Shown piece by piece: positions 26,144-35,166 of a DNA stretch of 59,710 nucleotides. Origin of the DNA: Campylobacter gracilis (GTDB taxonomy: Bacteria > Campylobacterota > Campylobacteria > Campylobacterales > Campylobacteraceae); assembly GCF_018374135.1 (NCBI RefSeq), contig NZ_JAHAFS010000015.1, positions 1-59,710 on the forward strand. The letters run 5' to 3'. Made by a program: the position numbers and the translations under genes. Numbering within the stretch: position 1 is the stretch's first letter; every line of letters begins with the position of its first letter. A model generated the notes under the pieces. The model was given only the letters and a program-made list of their open reading frames with translations. It was not told where the DNA came from and ran no database searches.

Positions 26144-27295
26144 CTATCCAAATTTAACCTTGTCGCCGTTGCCCAGATAATCGGACGTTTTGGTTCTAAA
26201 TCTAGCCGTGCCCTTTACGATCGGATAGCCCTCGCGGACGAATTTTTGCACGGTCAGCAGACCCGTGCAGTGGTTGCACGCCATGACTTGGTAGTTCCAT
26301 CTTTTCAGCCCGATAACCAGATCGTCGTATTTTGGATCCCAGTCGTCAAACGGCGAGATATGAAGTCCGCCGTAAAGACCATAGAGCTGATCGTTATCGT
26401 ACTTAAGCTCCTTGTGCGCGGAATCGGAAAAGGTAATGATGCCCTGATGGCAGCATCCGGTGATACTTACAAGACCTTTATCTTTGACGTTTACGAATAT
26501 CGACTGCTCGCCAAAAACTCTCGTAATGATAGGGCAATCGTAGCAAAACGTACACATTCCGGGCTCGATCTCGTTTCTACCTTTTTTAAACACTACAAGC
26601 TCGCCTTTATGGCCTGAATCTTTGATATATTGTCTGCCCTCCGGGTAAAAGCCTTCGTGGATTATGATCCTGATGTCGGGCTTATACTTTAAAACGACGG
26701 GTAGCGCCCAAAAGTGATCGTAGTGCTCGTGCGACATTATGAGGGTGTCTATTTCGCCGCTTTGCAGCATCTTATCGATCCCCTCCCGCTTAAAACACTC
26801 GTGCATCCACTTATATGACCAGCCGCAATCAAGCAGATATTTTTTCTTTTCGCCGTTTAGCCGCTCTATCTCTATCAAAGCGGAGTAGCCGCCCGCGTTA
26901 TCGGGATTTACGGAAAGTTTTTTGGTTACCTCCCACGCCTCATCGATCTTATCGGGTAGAAGATGCTTGATTTGTGAAATTCCCTCTTCGTAGCTGCCTT
27001 TGGCAAGCCCTTTGCCGTTACCGAACGGCGGCCAGTTAAATAGATATTGATTGACTAGCAGTCCGCCTGCGCCTTTAATATCTCCCATCAGCATCGAGTT
27101 GTCAAACCAGCTCGTTTCGGAGATATTAGTAACCTCGACGCTTTTGATCGCGCCAAAATCGGTCATCTTTCGCACTTCATCCGGAAGAAAAAATTCTCTC
27201 GCAGGAGAGTATGAAAACACTCCCATCGATGCGAGCGCCCCGAGCCCTATGCCCGCCGCGCCGCCTTTTATAAAATCTCTTCTAGCTTCATTCAT
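26144..27295 (-). CDS. Tat-exported metallo-beta-lactamase-fold hydrolase
   Basis: 383 residues. ARRDFIKGGAAGIGLG (residues 4-19) is a twin-arginine signal followed by a hydrophobic stretch. The metal site is intact: HEHYDH (about 186-191), TGCCHQG (about 288-294), GGLH and a C-terminal CNHCTG. The spacing and the GCCHQG/NHCTG pair resemble the dihydropterin-type MBL group (COG1237) rather than lactamases. Extra Cys residues (MCTFCYDC, about 255-262) are unusual and may bind a second metal. Periplasmic by its signal. It lies 10 bp after the polytopic membrane protein and directly before the CobW-type GTPase. Substrate unknown. Confidence 0.85.
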   Translation of the reverse strand: MNEARRDFIKGGAAGIGLGALASMGVFSYSPAREFFLPDEVRKMTDFGAIKSVEVTNISETSWFDNSMLMGDIKGAGGLLVNQYLFNWPPFGNGKGLAKGSYEEGISQIKHLLPDKIDEAWEVTKKLSVNPDNAGGYSALIEIERLNGEKKKYLLDCGWSYKWMHECFKREGIDKMLQSGEIDTLIMSHEHYDHFWALPVVLKYKPDIRIIIHEGFYPEGRQYIKDSGHKGELVVFKKGRNEIEPGMCTFCYDCPIITRVFGEQSIFVNVKDKGLVSITGCCHQGIITFSDSAHKELKYDNDQLYGLYGGLHISPFDDWDPKYDDLVIGLKRWNYQVMACNHCTGLLTVQKFVREGYPIVKGTARFRTKTSDYLGNGDKVKFG

Positions 27296-27305
27296 CTCAG
27301 ATCCT

Positions 27306-28697
27306 TTATTTAAAAATTGTAAGCATATTGCCCACGGCAGGCGCTAGATAAACTACGGCGAGATAGATGATCACGCCTATGATAAAGCCCGCTACCAAAC
27401 CTTTGATGGAATTTTTATTTCCAAAATCGTCTTCCTCGTCTGCTTCCTCCGCCTCTTCCTTCTTGCCGGCAAGCTTCCAGCCCGGCCAGCCGTCCATAAA
27501 CCAGTAATTTATCAGCATGACGTTGATAAACCAGATCATCGGAATCATCGGGAATTGTTGCGGATGCGAAAAGCCCTTTTGGGTGCCTAGCAAAAAGTGA
27601 GAGACTTGATAATAGACATAGTATAGGACGATAGCCGCTACCATACTTATGATCGTTCTAAGAAGGATATTGACGGGCTTTGAAAATTTATTAACCGCGT
27701 TGTTGCAGTAAAATTTAATAAACAGCACCGGCACCAGCCAAAATATAGCTATCTCGCCTACGTGCAGCCAGCGCCAATCGGGCGCAAAAAGCCTCCTGTC
27801 ACCTCTAATATGCACGCCCCAGATGAGCTCTTGCAAATAGTAAAAGAAGAACGAAAAGCAAAACGCCATCGCTATAATGCCGAAAAATGACGCCACCCTT
27901 CTAAGCCAGTTCGTCTTAATAAGGCTAAAAGGATACCTCTCCCAGATGGTTTCATACACCCAGACCATAACGGTACAGCACATAATCCACGCGATATTGA
28001 AATTTCCGTGCACGGTATCGGCGAAGTTGTGCCACCAAGGCGGAGTAATGGATGTGTATTTTTGCCACGGATCGAATAAAATTCCCATTTGCGAGTGGAA
28101 AAATACGAAATACACGATCATACTTAGCAAAAAGGTCCAGATAAAAACGGTAAAGCCTTTAACGGGCTGCTTTAGCTTCTGCCACGGCGAATTATCCGCA
28201 GCCACTACCCAAGAGGGGCTGAGCCACGACGCGATAGCGGCAAACATCAAAATGGCCTGAGCCGAGTATTCAAGGGCGTAAAAATCGGTTATGCCAAGCT
28301 CCGCGAGCCTTCGCGGACTAAAATACGATATGGCAAGCTCGCCTAAAATAAATTCGAAGAATATCTTTAAGAATACGAAGAAGGTAAAAAATACCATCAC
28401 CGTAAAGATAATGCCCTTTTTCGCTGGCCCCGCCGTATAGAGCCACTCTCTTTTAAAAGGCCAAAAATCAAAAATATACGCTATCCAGATGATAACTACA
28501 AGTAGCCACCTGCACCACATATATCCCACGTAAGGGGTATACATCCTCATCAGTCCCCTAGGATCTTGAAAGATCCACCACGATGCGTAAAACACCACAA
28601 ACAAAAACAGAGTGTTTATAAGCACCGATGTGAGCGGAGAATATCTTCTAACAAGCTTCCGCTCCTCCAGATAAATTTTGTCTTCAGGTTCGCTCAT
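27306..28697 (-). CDS. Polytopic membrane protein of unknown function
   Basis: 463 residues, about ten to twelve membrane segments, very rich in Trp, Phe and Tyr. An acidic cytoplasmic-looking stretch (KKEEAEEADEEDDFG, about 415-430) precedes a last membrane segment. Several His residues sit at helix ends (SQMG.., WWHNFADTVHG, WLHVGEIAIFW), as in haem or metal sites, but no known family motif is clear to me. Very strong SD (AAGGAGGGAG). A TATAAT lies 35-40 nt upstream. First gene of the three-gene set with the MBL enzyme and the CobW-type GTPase. Confidence 0.75.
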   Translation of the reverse strand: MSEPEDKIYLEERKLVRRYSPLTSVLINTLFLFVVFYASWWIFQDPRGLMRMYTPYVGYMWCRWLLVVIIWIAYIFDFWPFKREWLYTAGPAKKGIIFTVMVFFTFFVFLKIFFEFILGELAISYFSPRRLAELGITDFYALEYSAQAILMFAAIASWLSPSWVVAADNSPWQKLKQPVKGFTVFIWTFLLSMIVYFVFFHSQMGILFDPWQKYTSITPPWWHNFADTVHGNFNIAWIMCCTVMVWVYETIWERYPFSLIKTNWLRRVASFFGIIAMAFCFSFFFYYLQELIWGVHIRGDRRLFAPDWRWLHVGEIAIFWLVPVLFIKFYCNNAVNKFSKPVNILLRTIISMVAAIVLYYVYYQVSHFLLGTQKGFSHPQQFPMIPMIWFINVMLINYWFMDGWPGWKLAGKKEEAEEADEEDDFGNKNSIKGLVAGFIIGVIIYLAVVYLAPAVGNMLTIFK

Positions 28698-28731
28698 CGC
28701 TCCCTCCTTACATAAAATTTAATCTTTGTTA

Positions 28732-28737
28732 ATTATA
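28732..28737 (-). promoter_or_regulatory. -10 box for the membrane protein-MBL-CobW set
   Basis: TATAAT on the minus strand (TTTTTATATAATTAAC context), 35-40 nt before the ATG at 28697 and downstream of the kinase gene, so the three genes can be transcribed apart from the two-component genes. Confidence 0.5.
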
Positions 28738-28802
28738 TAAAAAGAGTGCAGCCCATTTGTAGCGTAAATTTGGATTAAATTTTAAATTGTCTCAGAAAAG
28801 CT

Positions 28803-29975
28803 TCATTTCGGAAGTTTGATTATGAAATTTGAACCGTTCTTTAGGCTCTCCACAACGAGCGAGCCCTTGCAGTGATCTTCGATGATGATCTTTGACATGT
28901 ATAGCCCGATACCGGTGCCGTTTTTGCTGGCTTTGGTAGAAAAATACAGATCGAAAATTTTATCCGCGATCTCCTTTTTGATGCCGCCGGCGTTATCTTT
29001 TACACTTAAGCAAAGATAGGACTTTTCGATGTAGGTTGAAATTTCGATAACCCCATCGTCGATATTTCTTTCTAAAAAGGCGTCCTGCGCGTTTTTTATG
29101 ATGTTTAAAATAACCTGCGAAACCTCGTTTTTATATGTGAGCAGAGTCTGGTTGCAGCCGTATTTCGCGTAAATTTTAATCTTTTGGTTTTGCAGTATCG
29201 CTTTTGCGATATTTATCGCCATATTGCAAAGCTCCTCCAGGCTCGTAACTTCCTTGATCTTAGCGGGCTTAAAGAAATTTCTAAACTCGTCGATCGTTTC
29301 GGATAGGTGCTTGGAATACTGCTCGATCTTGCCTAGCTCCTCCAAAAGAGCCGTTTTATCAAAAATATCTGCCATCAAGCAGCTAGTGCTTAGATACGAA
29401 GCCGTAGCCGAGATGGCAGATAGCGGTTGCCTCCACTGATGCGCTATCATATTTAAAATTTCGCCCATCTGAGCGAGCCTTGATTGATACTGCAGCTGCT
29501 CGTCTTGGCGCCTTATGAGCTTTAGCTGCTCTTCGATCTCGTGGTTGAGCGTTAAATTTAGCCGTTTGACCTTTAGCCTGCTTTGCTTTAATTTCTTCTC
29601 CGCCATCACTCTTTTAGTGATATCTACCACTATCCAAAGCACCTCGTCGTTTCCCGATATGGAGTCGCCCGAAATTCTAATCCAAAGCCCTTTGCCGCTT
29701 TTATGTCTTAGCTCGTAATTTAGCTGCAGAGCCTCGTTTTTCCTTACTTTATTAAAGGCGATGTCTGCGAAATGCAAGTATTTTTCTTCGCTTAGATGTA
29801 TGGTTTGCGCGGATTTACCGATGATCTCGTCGTATTCGTAGCCGAAAATTTTACAAAAGGTCTCGTTGCACTCCATAATATTTCTTTTCTTGTCCACGAT
29901 GAAGATGCCGACGCCGGAATTTGAAAATATCGTCTCAAATCTCTGATGATTTTTCTTGATGTCTACTATCGCCAT
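28803..29975 (-). CDS. Soluble PAS-domain sensor histidine kinase
   Basis: 390 residues, no membrane segment. PAS domain (about 12-125, with NIMECNETFCKIFGYE), a coiled coil (about 130-165), the phosphoacceptor helix IAHQWRQPLSAIS (His about 177) and an ATPase domain with N box NIIKNAQDAF, G1 DNAGGI and G2 GTGIGLYMSK. Senses a cytoplasmic or redox signal by inference. Overlaps the response-regulator stop by 10 bp and is its evident partner. Confidence 0.9.
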   Translation of the reverse strand: MAIVDIKKNHQRFETIFSNSGVGIFIVDKKRNIMECNETFCKIFGYEYDEIIGKSAQTIHLSEEKYLHFADIAFNKVRKNEALQLNYELRHKSGKGLWIRISGDSISGNDEVLWIVVDITKRVMAEKKLKQSRLKVKRLNLTLNHEIEEQLKLIRRQDEQLQYQSRLAQMGEILNMIAHQWRQPLSAISATASYLSTSCLMADIFDKTALLEELGKIEQYSKHLSETIDEFRNFFKPAKIKEVTSLEELCNMAINIAKAILQNQKIKIYAKYGCNQTLLTYKNEVSQVILNIIKNAQDAFLERNIDDGVIEISTYIEKSYLCLSVKDNAGGIKKEIADKIFDLYFSTKASKNGTGIGLYMSKIIIEDHCKGSLVVESLKNGSNFIIKLPK

Positions 29976-30664
29976 TTTATCCTGTATCCTTGTGAGTAGA
30001 TATTTTCTATCAGCTTATAGCCGATTTTTCGGTGAAATCTGGATATGATATTTCTTACCCGTTTGTCGTCATACTCATCGCAGTCCTCGAACAACTCGTT
30101 TTCTATCTCAAGGCCGCTTGCGATCCGTCCGCTAGAGCTTAAAAGCAGCTGCAACAAAGAGGTTTCGTTTTTGGTTAGCTTGATAATTTCGCCCGCCTTG
30201 CATAGGGTTAAACTCTGCTTATCCCACACGAAATCGCCGCTTAAATAGGCAAGCTTTCCCGGTTTCGTTTCGATGCTTTGCGTGATTTTTTCAAGCACGC
30301 TTAGTAGATCCTCAGTCGTAAAAGGCTTTAGAATATAGCCGTCCACGCCGATGGATATCGCTTTAGTGAAAAATTTAGACTCGTCATGGGCTGAGAAGAT
30401 GACCGTTTTTACCAAAGGATCGATCTGTTTGATCCGCTCTATCATTTCAAGCCCGTTAATGCCCGGCATATTGATATCGGTAAAAACAATACCTGCTTTG
30501 CTCGCTTTAAATTTCTCGATACCTTCCCGCGCGTCGCCGCAGTCGATAACTTGATGAAAGAATAGTTTTAAAATTTTTGCAGTCTGCCGCCTTACCTCAT
30601 TATCATCTTCGACATATAGGGCGCGCATGTTGTGGGTTTGGGCTTTTATCTCGTTTATATCCAT
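29966..30664 (-). CDS. OmpR/PhoB-type response regulator
   Basis: About 232 residues from ATG 30664, which has GAGGAGGGG in front; a longer frame to 30724 lacks an SD. Receiver domain (about 10-125) with acidic pocket VEDD, phosphoacceptor in FTDINMPGING (Asp about 61) and ILKPF. C-terminal winged helix (about 145-232) with KNETSLLQLLL and RVRNIISRFHRKIG. Its targets are unknown; the downstream membrane protein-MBL-CobW genes are the obvious candidates. Confidence 0.92.
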   Translation of the reverse strand: MDINEIKAQTHNMRALYVEDDNEVRRQTAKILKLFFHQVIDCGDAREGIEKFKASKAGIVFTDINMPGINGLEMIERIKQIDPLVKTVIFSAHDESKFFTKAISIGVDGYILKPFTTEDLLSVLEKITQSIETKPGKLAYLSGDFVWDKQSLTLCKAGEIIKLTKNETSLLQLLLSSSGRIASGLEIENELFEDCDEYDDKRVRNIISRFHRKIGYKLIENIYSQGYRIKWR

Positions 30665-30761
30665 AATGCAGCCCCTCCTCTCTTTAAATTTATACGTATC
30701 GTAATTTTGTTCTGCCCGCTGCAATTGCGCTTTGAGCTTTAAATTTTAAATCGAAATATCT

Positions 30762-31676
30762 CTACTCTACCTGCCCGAGCTTTTTGAGATAGGCAAAAAT
30801 TTTAGCGATCTCGATCATTTTATTTAGGCTTTCGAGCAGTTTTGCGCTTTGCGAGCTCGGCGCGGATTTGAAAATTTCGCTATTTTCAACGCCGATTACG
30901 AGGCTGTTTTCGCCCAGATAGAGCTCTGTTTTACCGAACAAATTTAGGGTGATCGTCTGCATATTTTCTAAAATTTTTTTGTTTTGCAAAAACGCGGCGG
31001 CGGCGGGATTGTTGAGATAAACATCAAACGATGCGCTTAGGTGCGGGCTGTCTTTGAGTAGCTTCAGATCCGATGCGCCGAAGATGAACTCCCCGCGCGG
31101 TACGACTAAAATTTTACTATCGAAAGTCTCGTTAAAATCGAATTTTGCAAAAAGCCCGTCGAAGATCGCAGTATCATCCTTCTTTTTAAGATGCAAAATT
31201 TTATCCAGTTCAAATACTCGATTTTCTCTGTTTTTATCGAAATCGCGGCTTAGGCAGATGTCGCCGATTTTTATGCCAAATTCGGGCGTCTTGCCCACTA
31301 TAGCGTGCTTACAAGTGCATAGATTTGCCTCTTTGCGGAGCGGGTTTTTATAAATTTCATCGAGTAAAAACGCGCCGAAAGGCTGAAAGGTAAGACGCAG
31401 CTCCTTTGCGATCCAAAGCAAAAATTCGTTTTTAAAAGCCTCCTCACTGAGCGCTTCAAATTTACGCGAAATGCGCACGGCTAGGTATTTGTAAGCAGGA
31501 TAAGCAAGAGCTAGCAACACTAATAAAAACAGGAATGAGAAATCTCCGAAATCCTTGCGCATAGCAATAAACAGCGCCAGTACTACTGCCGCCACGCCGC
31601 CACGCGCCTTCCAAAGCGCCACATTGCGCGCTCCATCCAGCTTTTGTTTTTTTAATTCGTAAGAAACAAGGCTCAT
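30762..31676 (-). CDS. DUF3137-family membrane protein
   Basis: 304 residues. Two N-terminal membrane segments (about 25-41 and 47-67) and a cytoplasmic DUF3137 domain with FDGLFAKFDFNETF and ILVVPRGEF. Function of the family is not established. Intact paralogue of the frameshifted gene at 489-1687. Confidence 0.75.
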   Translation of the reverse strand: MSLVSYELKKQKLDGARNVALWKARGGVAAVVLALFIAMRKDFGDFSFLFLLVLLALAYPAYKYLAVRISRKFEALSEEAFKNEFLLWIAKELRLTFQPFGAFLLDEIYKNPLRKEANLCTCKHAIVGKTPEFGIKIGDICLSRDFDKNRENRVFELDKILHLKKKDDTAIFDGLFAKFDFNETFDSKILVVPRGEFIFGASDLKLLKDSPHLSASFDVYLNNPAAAAFLQNKKILENMQTITLNLFGKTELYLGENSLVIGVENSEIFKSAPSSQSAKLLESLNKMIEIAKIFAYLKKLGQVE

Positions 31677-31833
31677 CGCTATCCCCGTGAGTGAAATTTG
31701 ACATTCATTATAGCGAAAAATGGGATTAAATCAAGCTCATCGCATAGAGAGGTACTATATTTATTCTGCTAGGACTAAAAGATACGAAATTTTAGAAAAT
31801 ATCTCTTTCCTCAAATATTTTCATTATAAAATT

Positions 31834-32379
31834 TTAAAAGTAATACACATAGCAGCCTCGGTCATCGTATATATCAAATAAAATCGAAAATTTCTCTTTA
31901 TTGTTTACGGCTAACTGAACTCTAATGTTCAAAGAGGGCTCTTTTGCCAGCTCAAAATTAAAATGGCGCAGCAGTATGGATCTCAAAAAATTTGGCTCAA
32001 GCGTCTTTTCTTTTATAAAAATAATGCCCGCTCTGGCGCCGTTTTTATAAGGCTTAGCTTTTGTGTATTGCCCCTTCATATTTTTAAGAAGATACTCCTC
32101 TATTTTCTCATCTCTTTCCCAAAAAAGAATTTTATAAACTACGCTATCTAAGTGGCTTGCTTTTGAAATTAAAAATATAACTAGCCTTATTTTAGCATCT
32201 ACATCGATATTTTCAAAATCTATTCTCGATCTGGCTACGCCTCTTTTATTTCTGCTTATTTTTCTAAATTCTATATCGAAATTAGTTGGGTCTATAATGC
32301 TTTTTATCATTGCCGTCGTCTTTAAAAGCCCTTTTTGCTGCGTGATGCTATGCAAATTCTTTTTAAAATTTCTTGTCAT
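31834..32379 (-). CDS. DUF3885-like protein, candidate immunity protein
   Basis: 181 residues from ATG 32379, which overlaps the previous stop (TAATG); an upstream in-frame start at 32400 is less likely. The C-terminal block ends ILFDIYDDRGCYVYYF, the hallmark I associate with DUF3885, a family often found among toxin-immunity neighbourhoods. No signal or membrane segment. Last gene of an AT-rich minus-strand run. Confidence 0.6.
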   Translation of the reverse strand: MTRNFKKNLHSITQQKGLLKTTAMIKSIIDPTNFDIEFRKISRNKRGVARSRIDFENIDVDAKIRLVIFLISKASHLDSVVYKILFWERDEKIEEYLLKNMKGQYTKAKPYKNGARAGIIFIKEKTLEPNFLRSILLRHFNFELAKEPSLNIRVQLAVNNKEKFSILFDIYDDRGCYVYYF

Positions 32380-32768
32380 TACTCGCCAAATTTCATCCAA
32401 GCGGCGGCATATTCTTGTGTCTCATTTCTAAAATATTTGCTAATTATCTTATATTCGTCCTCTTTCGCAATGTTTACAATTGTTTCAATAAAGCCGGTAC
32501 AAAACGCCGTGCCGATGTATTCATCTTCGCTTGCCGCCCCCTTTTCCACAAAATCAAAAATTTCATTTCTTGTCTTTTCGTCCAAATCATCAAAAATTTT
32601 AATCGTAGTTTCTGCAAAAGATGCAAGCAATCACAATAAGCTAGGTATATACTCCATATCGAAAGGAAATATCTGCTCTTGATAGGCGTTAAAATACGCC
32701 CTGTTTTTCTCTATAAAGAAATAGATATATTCCTCATACTTGCCCAAATCGGTCTTTGTTAAGCACAT
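32379..32768 (-). pseudogene. DUF7674-like small protein, interrupted by an in-frame TGA
   Basis: One frame of 129 codons from ATG 32768 (SD AAGGAT) with a TGA at 32631-32633. Before it: 45 codons ending PFDMEYIPSLL; after it: 83 codons with FDDLDEKTRNEIFDFVEKG and DEYIGTAFCTGFIE, ending AAAWMKFGE. Together these look like the small acidic DUF7674 proteins seen as immunity genes. TGG to TGA would explain the break. A TTG directly follows the stop and could restart translation of the second part. Confidence 0.65.
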
Positions 32769-32778
32769 TTGCCAATCC

Positions 32779-33534
32779 TTATAAATTTTTGCCCTTATAA
32801 TACTTCTCCCAAAATTTTATCGCATTTTTTATCTCTTTTTCAAAATGTTTGAATGGTATATAAATTTCTTCTTGTTCGTAGGGTTTTAACTTTTTATATT
32901 TCTTGGAATGCGTAATTCTTGTAATATTTTCATAGTGTTTTTGTAAAAAATCTATGATTATTTTTACCTCATCCCTGCTAAATTGTTTCGCTCGTGCTCG
33001 CCGCATAGGTGGTGCAAATGCCTGAATAAACATATCTTCTATAATCGCCTCATCGCCGAAACGCTCGTAAAAATCAATAAAATCCAGGATATAATACCTA
33101 AAAGCATAGTCATTAAAGACACTCAAATCTCCCGATAAAAGTTTGATCGTGCTATGGTCTAAATCGCACAGTTCTTTACCACACAGATCTTGTTCGACAA
33201 ACTTATCCTTCTGTACAGGATTTGTTATAATTTCCGGCTTTTGCAGTTTAAGCTGCGCCTTTAGCGCCTTTATTCTATTCGATAAGTTCATTTTGTCCTC
33301 CTTTTTAGAAAGCATAAAATTTGAGCTTGGCTTATAATGCTCTTTTACTCTTATCAGATATATCAAATACAGGATCAATCCTATGATAAGTAGTAGTTGC
33401 ATAATGACGGATTGGGTTGTGGCTACGACATAGACTTTGCCTCCGCGATAACCGCCCTCCGTTAATAGCTTATGAAAATTAAAAGACGATAGGATAATAA
33501 AAAATATCGTCATTACAATTCTTACCGGTTTCAT
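32779..33534 (-). CDS. Membrane-anchored protein of unknown function
   Basis: 251 residues. Two membrane segments (about 5-20 and 41-63), then a charged linker and a soluble domain (about 125-251) with a weak likeness to DUF6714-type proteins (RYYILDFIDFYERFGDE, then FAPPMRRARAKQFSRDE). It ends 11 bp before the interrupted gene. SD AAGGAT is 11 nt from the ATG. Candidate immunity protein by position and character only. Confidence 0.55.
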   Translation of the reverse strand: MKPVRIVMTIFFIILSSFNFHKLLTEGGYRGGKVYVVATTQSVIMQLLLIIGLILYLIYLIRVKEHYKPSSNFMLSKKEDKMNLSNRIKALKAQLKLQKPEIITNPVQKDKFVEQDLCGKELCDLDHSTIKLLSGDLSVFNDYAFRYYILDFIDFYERFGDEAIIEDMFIQAFAPPMRRARAKQFSRDEVKIIIDFLQKHYENITRITHSKKYKKLKPYEQEEIYIPFKHFEKEIKNAIKFWEKYYKGKNL

Positions 33535-33640
33535 GGTTTTAAATTATCCTTATATGAAATTCTAGGGACAGTTTGTTGCCTTTTGCCCAATCAAAGCCTA
33601 AGAATTTCATCGATAAATATACCTCACTAACGATTCAAAC

Positions 33641-34030
33641 TCATTCATCTAAAAAATACACGTCATTATCTAAATTTATATCGTTATCAGATAATGGCCT
33701 TAGCAAGTCCGTATCGTAGTATAGACTCGGCAAGTTACCGTAGCTGTAAATCTCGACTCTTAGCAGCTTTTTTACGCTTTGTAATTTTATACTCCTCGCG
33801 ACATTTATATCTGCCAAGAATTTTTTAATTAGATCTCCCGCAGAAGATATATCATAAAATTTTTCCTCTATGCTAAAGCCAAAATTTCTGTATTTTAAAA
33901 TAGAGCCTTTTGGTTTCAAATCTCCCTTGCGCCAGGTTTTTGTTGCAGATATGCCGTTGCTGCTTATTGCCTCGGATAGATCTCTATCGCTTTCGATCGA
34001 TAGTATTAAAACTACTTCGTTGCCTTTCAA
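33641..34030 (-). CDS. DUF4279-like protein, candidate immunity protein
   Basis: 129 residues from a TTG start with AGGAG five nt before it. The pattern of a short strand, a helix, then TWRKGDLKPKG and FGFSIEEKFYD fits DUF4279, and it ends in an acidic DNDVYFLDE. Cytoplasmic. Part of the same AT-rich run. Confidence 0.55.
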   Translation of the reverse strand: MKGNEVVLILSIESDRDLSEAISSNGISATKTWRKGDLKPKGSILKYRNFGFSIEEKFYDISSAGDLIKKFLADINVARSIKLQSVKKLLRVEIYSYGNLPSLYYDTDLLRPLSDNDINLDNDVYFLDE

Positions 34031-34048
34031 AAATGCTCCTAAAATCTT

Positions 34049-34156
34049 TTATATCCCATCTACGCATACATTAGCATTTAGTTCGGTGCATATTTTTATA
34101 TTTATCCGAAGATGAGCAAAACCAACATATTCTGTATTGAAAGCCAAAATTTTCAT
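34049..34156 (-). CDS. Possible small ORF overlapping the Imm40-like stop
   Basis: 35 codons (MKILAFNTEYVG start) whose ATG overlaps the previous TGA (ATGA), a layout typical of coupled genes. No recognised family. It could be a fragment of another immunity gene. Confidence 0.25.
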   Translation of the reverse strand: MKILAFNTEYVGFAHLRINIKICTELNANVCVDGI

Positions 34157-34517
34157 TTGGGCACCCGCCCAGGACAAATAGTTAGGCAATATGCAAAGTC
34201 ATCTCCGTTTTTAGCGCGATAATTAGTTATATATTGGATCGCCACTTCGAATGCATTATTAACTCCCCTGTTGGTAATCCAGCCGTCGTATGTGATGATG
34301 GGCTCATTGCCGCTTAGACGATATACGTCTCCTCCTAGGATAATCATACCTTTGCCTCTTGTGATTTTTAGCACCTCCATTACATCGTCAAATTTCCAAG
34401 CGATTTCAAAAAACCAAGCTTCTCTCTTAAGTTTATACCGCGCTCTAAAAGATCCTGCGGCACTATATTTACAAAATCCTCATCTGTAAATGCCGCGCCA
34501 TCTTCTTCAACTGACAT
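34153..34517 (-). pseudogene. Imm40-like immunity protein, frameshifted
   Basis: ATG 34517 with a strong SD (AAAGGAGAG) starts a frame that dies after 45 codons. Removing two bases from the GAGAGA at about 34416-34421 joins it to the frame reading EAWFFEIAWKFDDVMEVLK and then ILGGDVYRL and ITYDGW, the core I associate with Imm40. Total would be about 120 residues. Read as a decayed or slipped polymorphic-toxin immunity gene. Confidence 0.65.
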
Positions 34518-34955
34518 AATCTCTCCTTTCATTAAAATTTAATTTATTGCAAAGACTTTTCTATATCATTTATTAGGTGATGAAGCGTTTCGATACGACT
34601 AGTACTCGGATTATTTTGGTTTAAAATTCTAAAATATCACTATACTTTATCGTATTTATATCGCGCTCGTCAAAAGATGAAAGTATATATTTTTAGTTCA
34701 TCTTAACGACATTCGCTATGTGATTCTCGTTTATACCTTTTTTAGCTTTTTATGCGATATATACACCAAAGGGGGCTTATTTATCACTCTTTCTGCAAAA
34801 CTAACTTAATAGGTTTTAACTAACCTAATAACTAACTGAATTATTTTAGAATAATTAAAACATAAAAAGAAACAAAAATAATAAAAATTACTAAAAGCCC
34901 TAGATATCGGTATTTAAAGGAAGTAAAAGAGATTTAAAATTAAAAGTAACTTAAA
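34518..34955. other. AT-rich spacer between the immunity genes and tRNA-Ala
   Basis: 438 bp, much poorer in GC than the flanking core genes. No gene seen. The last 60 bp, flanking the tRNA-Ala 3' end, resemble the 3' flank of tRNA-Val at about 200-251 (GAAGTAAAA..., then CTTAAATGGTGG). Confidence 0.6.
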
Positions 34956-35031
<76 letters not shown>

Positions 35032-35166
35032 AATAAAGATTTTGTAATTTTACATTATTTTACTTACAAAATTTTTAAATTCCGGCGCTACGCCAAAATT
35101 TTCTCCGCAAAAGCCGCTATAAAATGAAATTTTAAGCTTGCATTGGGTAATATTTCATTTCTTTGC

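Noticed and set aside
32631..32633. Selenocysteine or TGA-as-Trp recoding in the DUF7674-like gene
   Set aside because: TGA ends several intact genes here, the local sequence shows no obvious SECIS-like hairpin, and the position fits a TGG mutation.
31677..34955. Integrated prophage or conjugative island
   Set aside because: AT-rich and next to a tRNA, but no integrase, relaxase, phage structural gene or tRNA-end duplication was seen.
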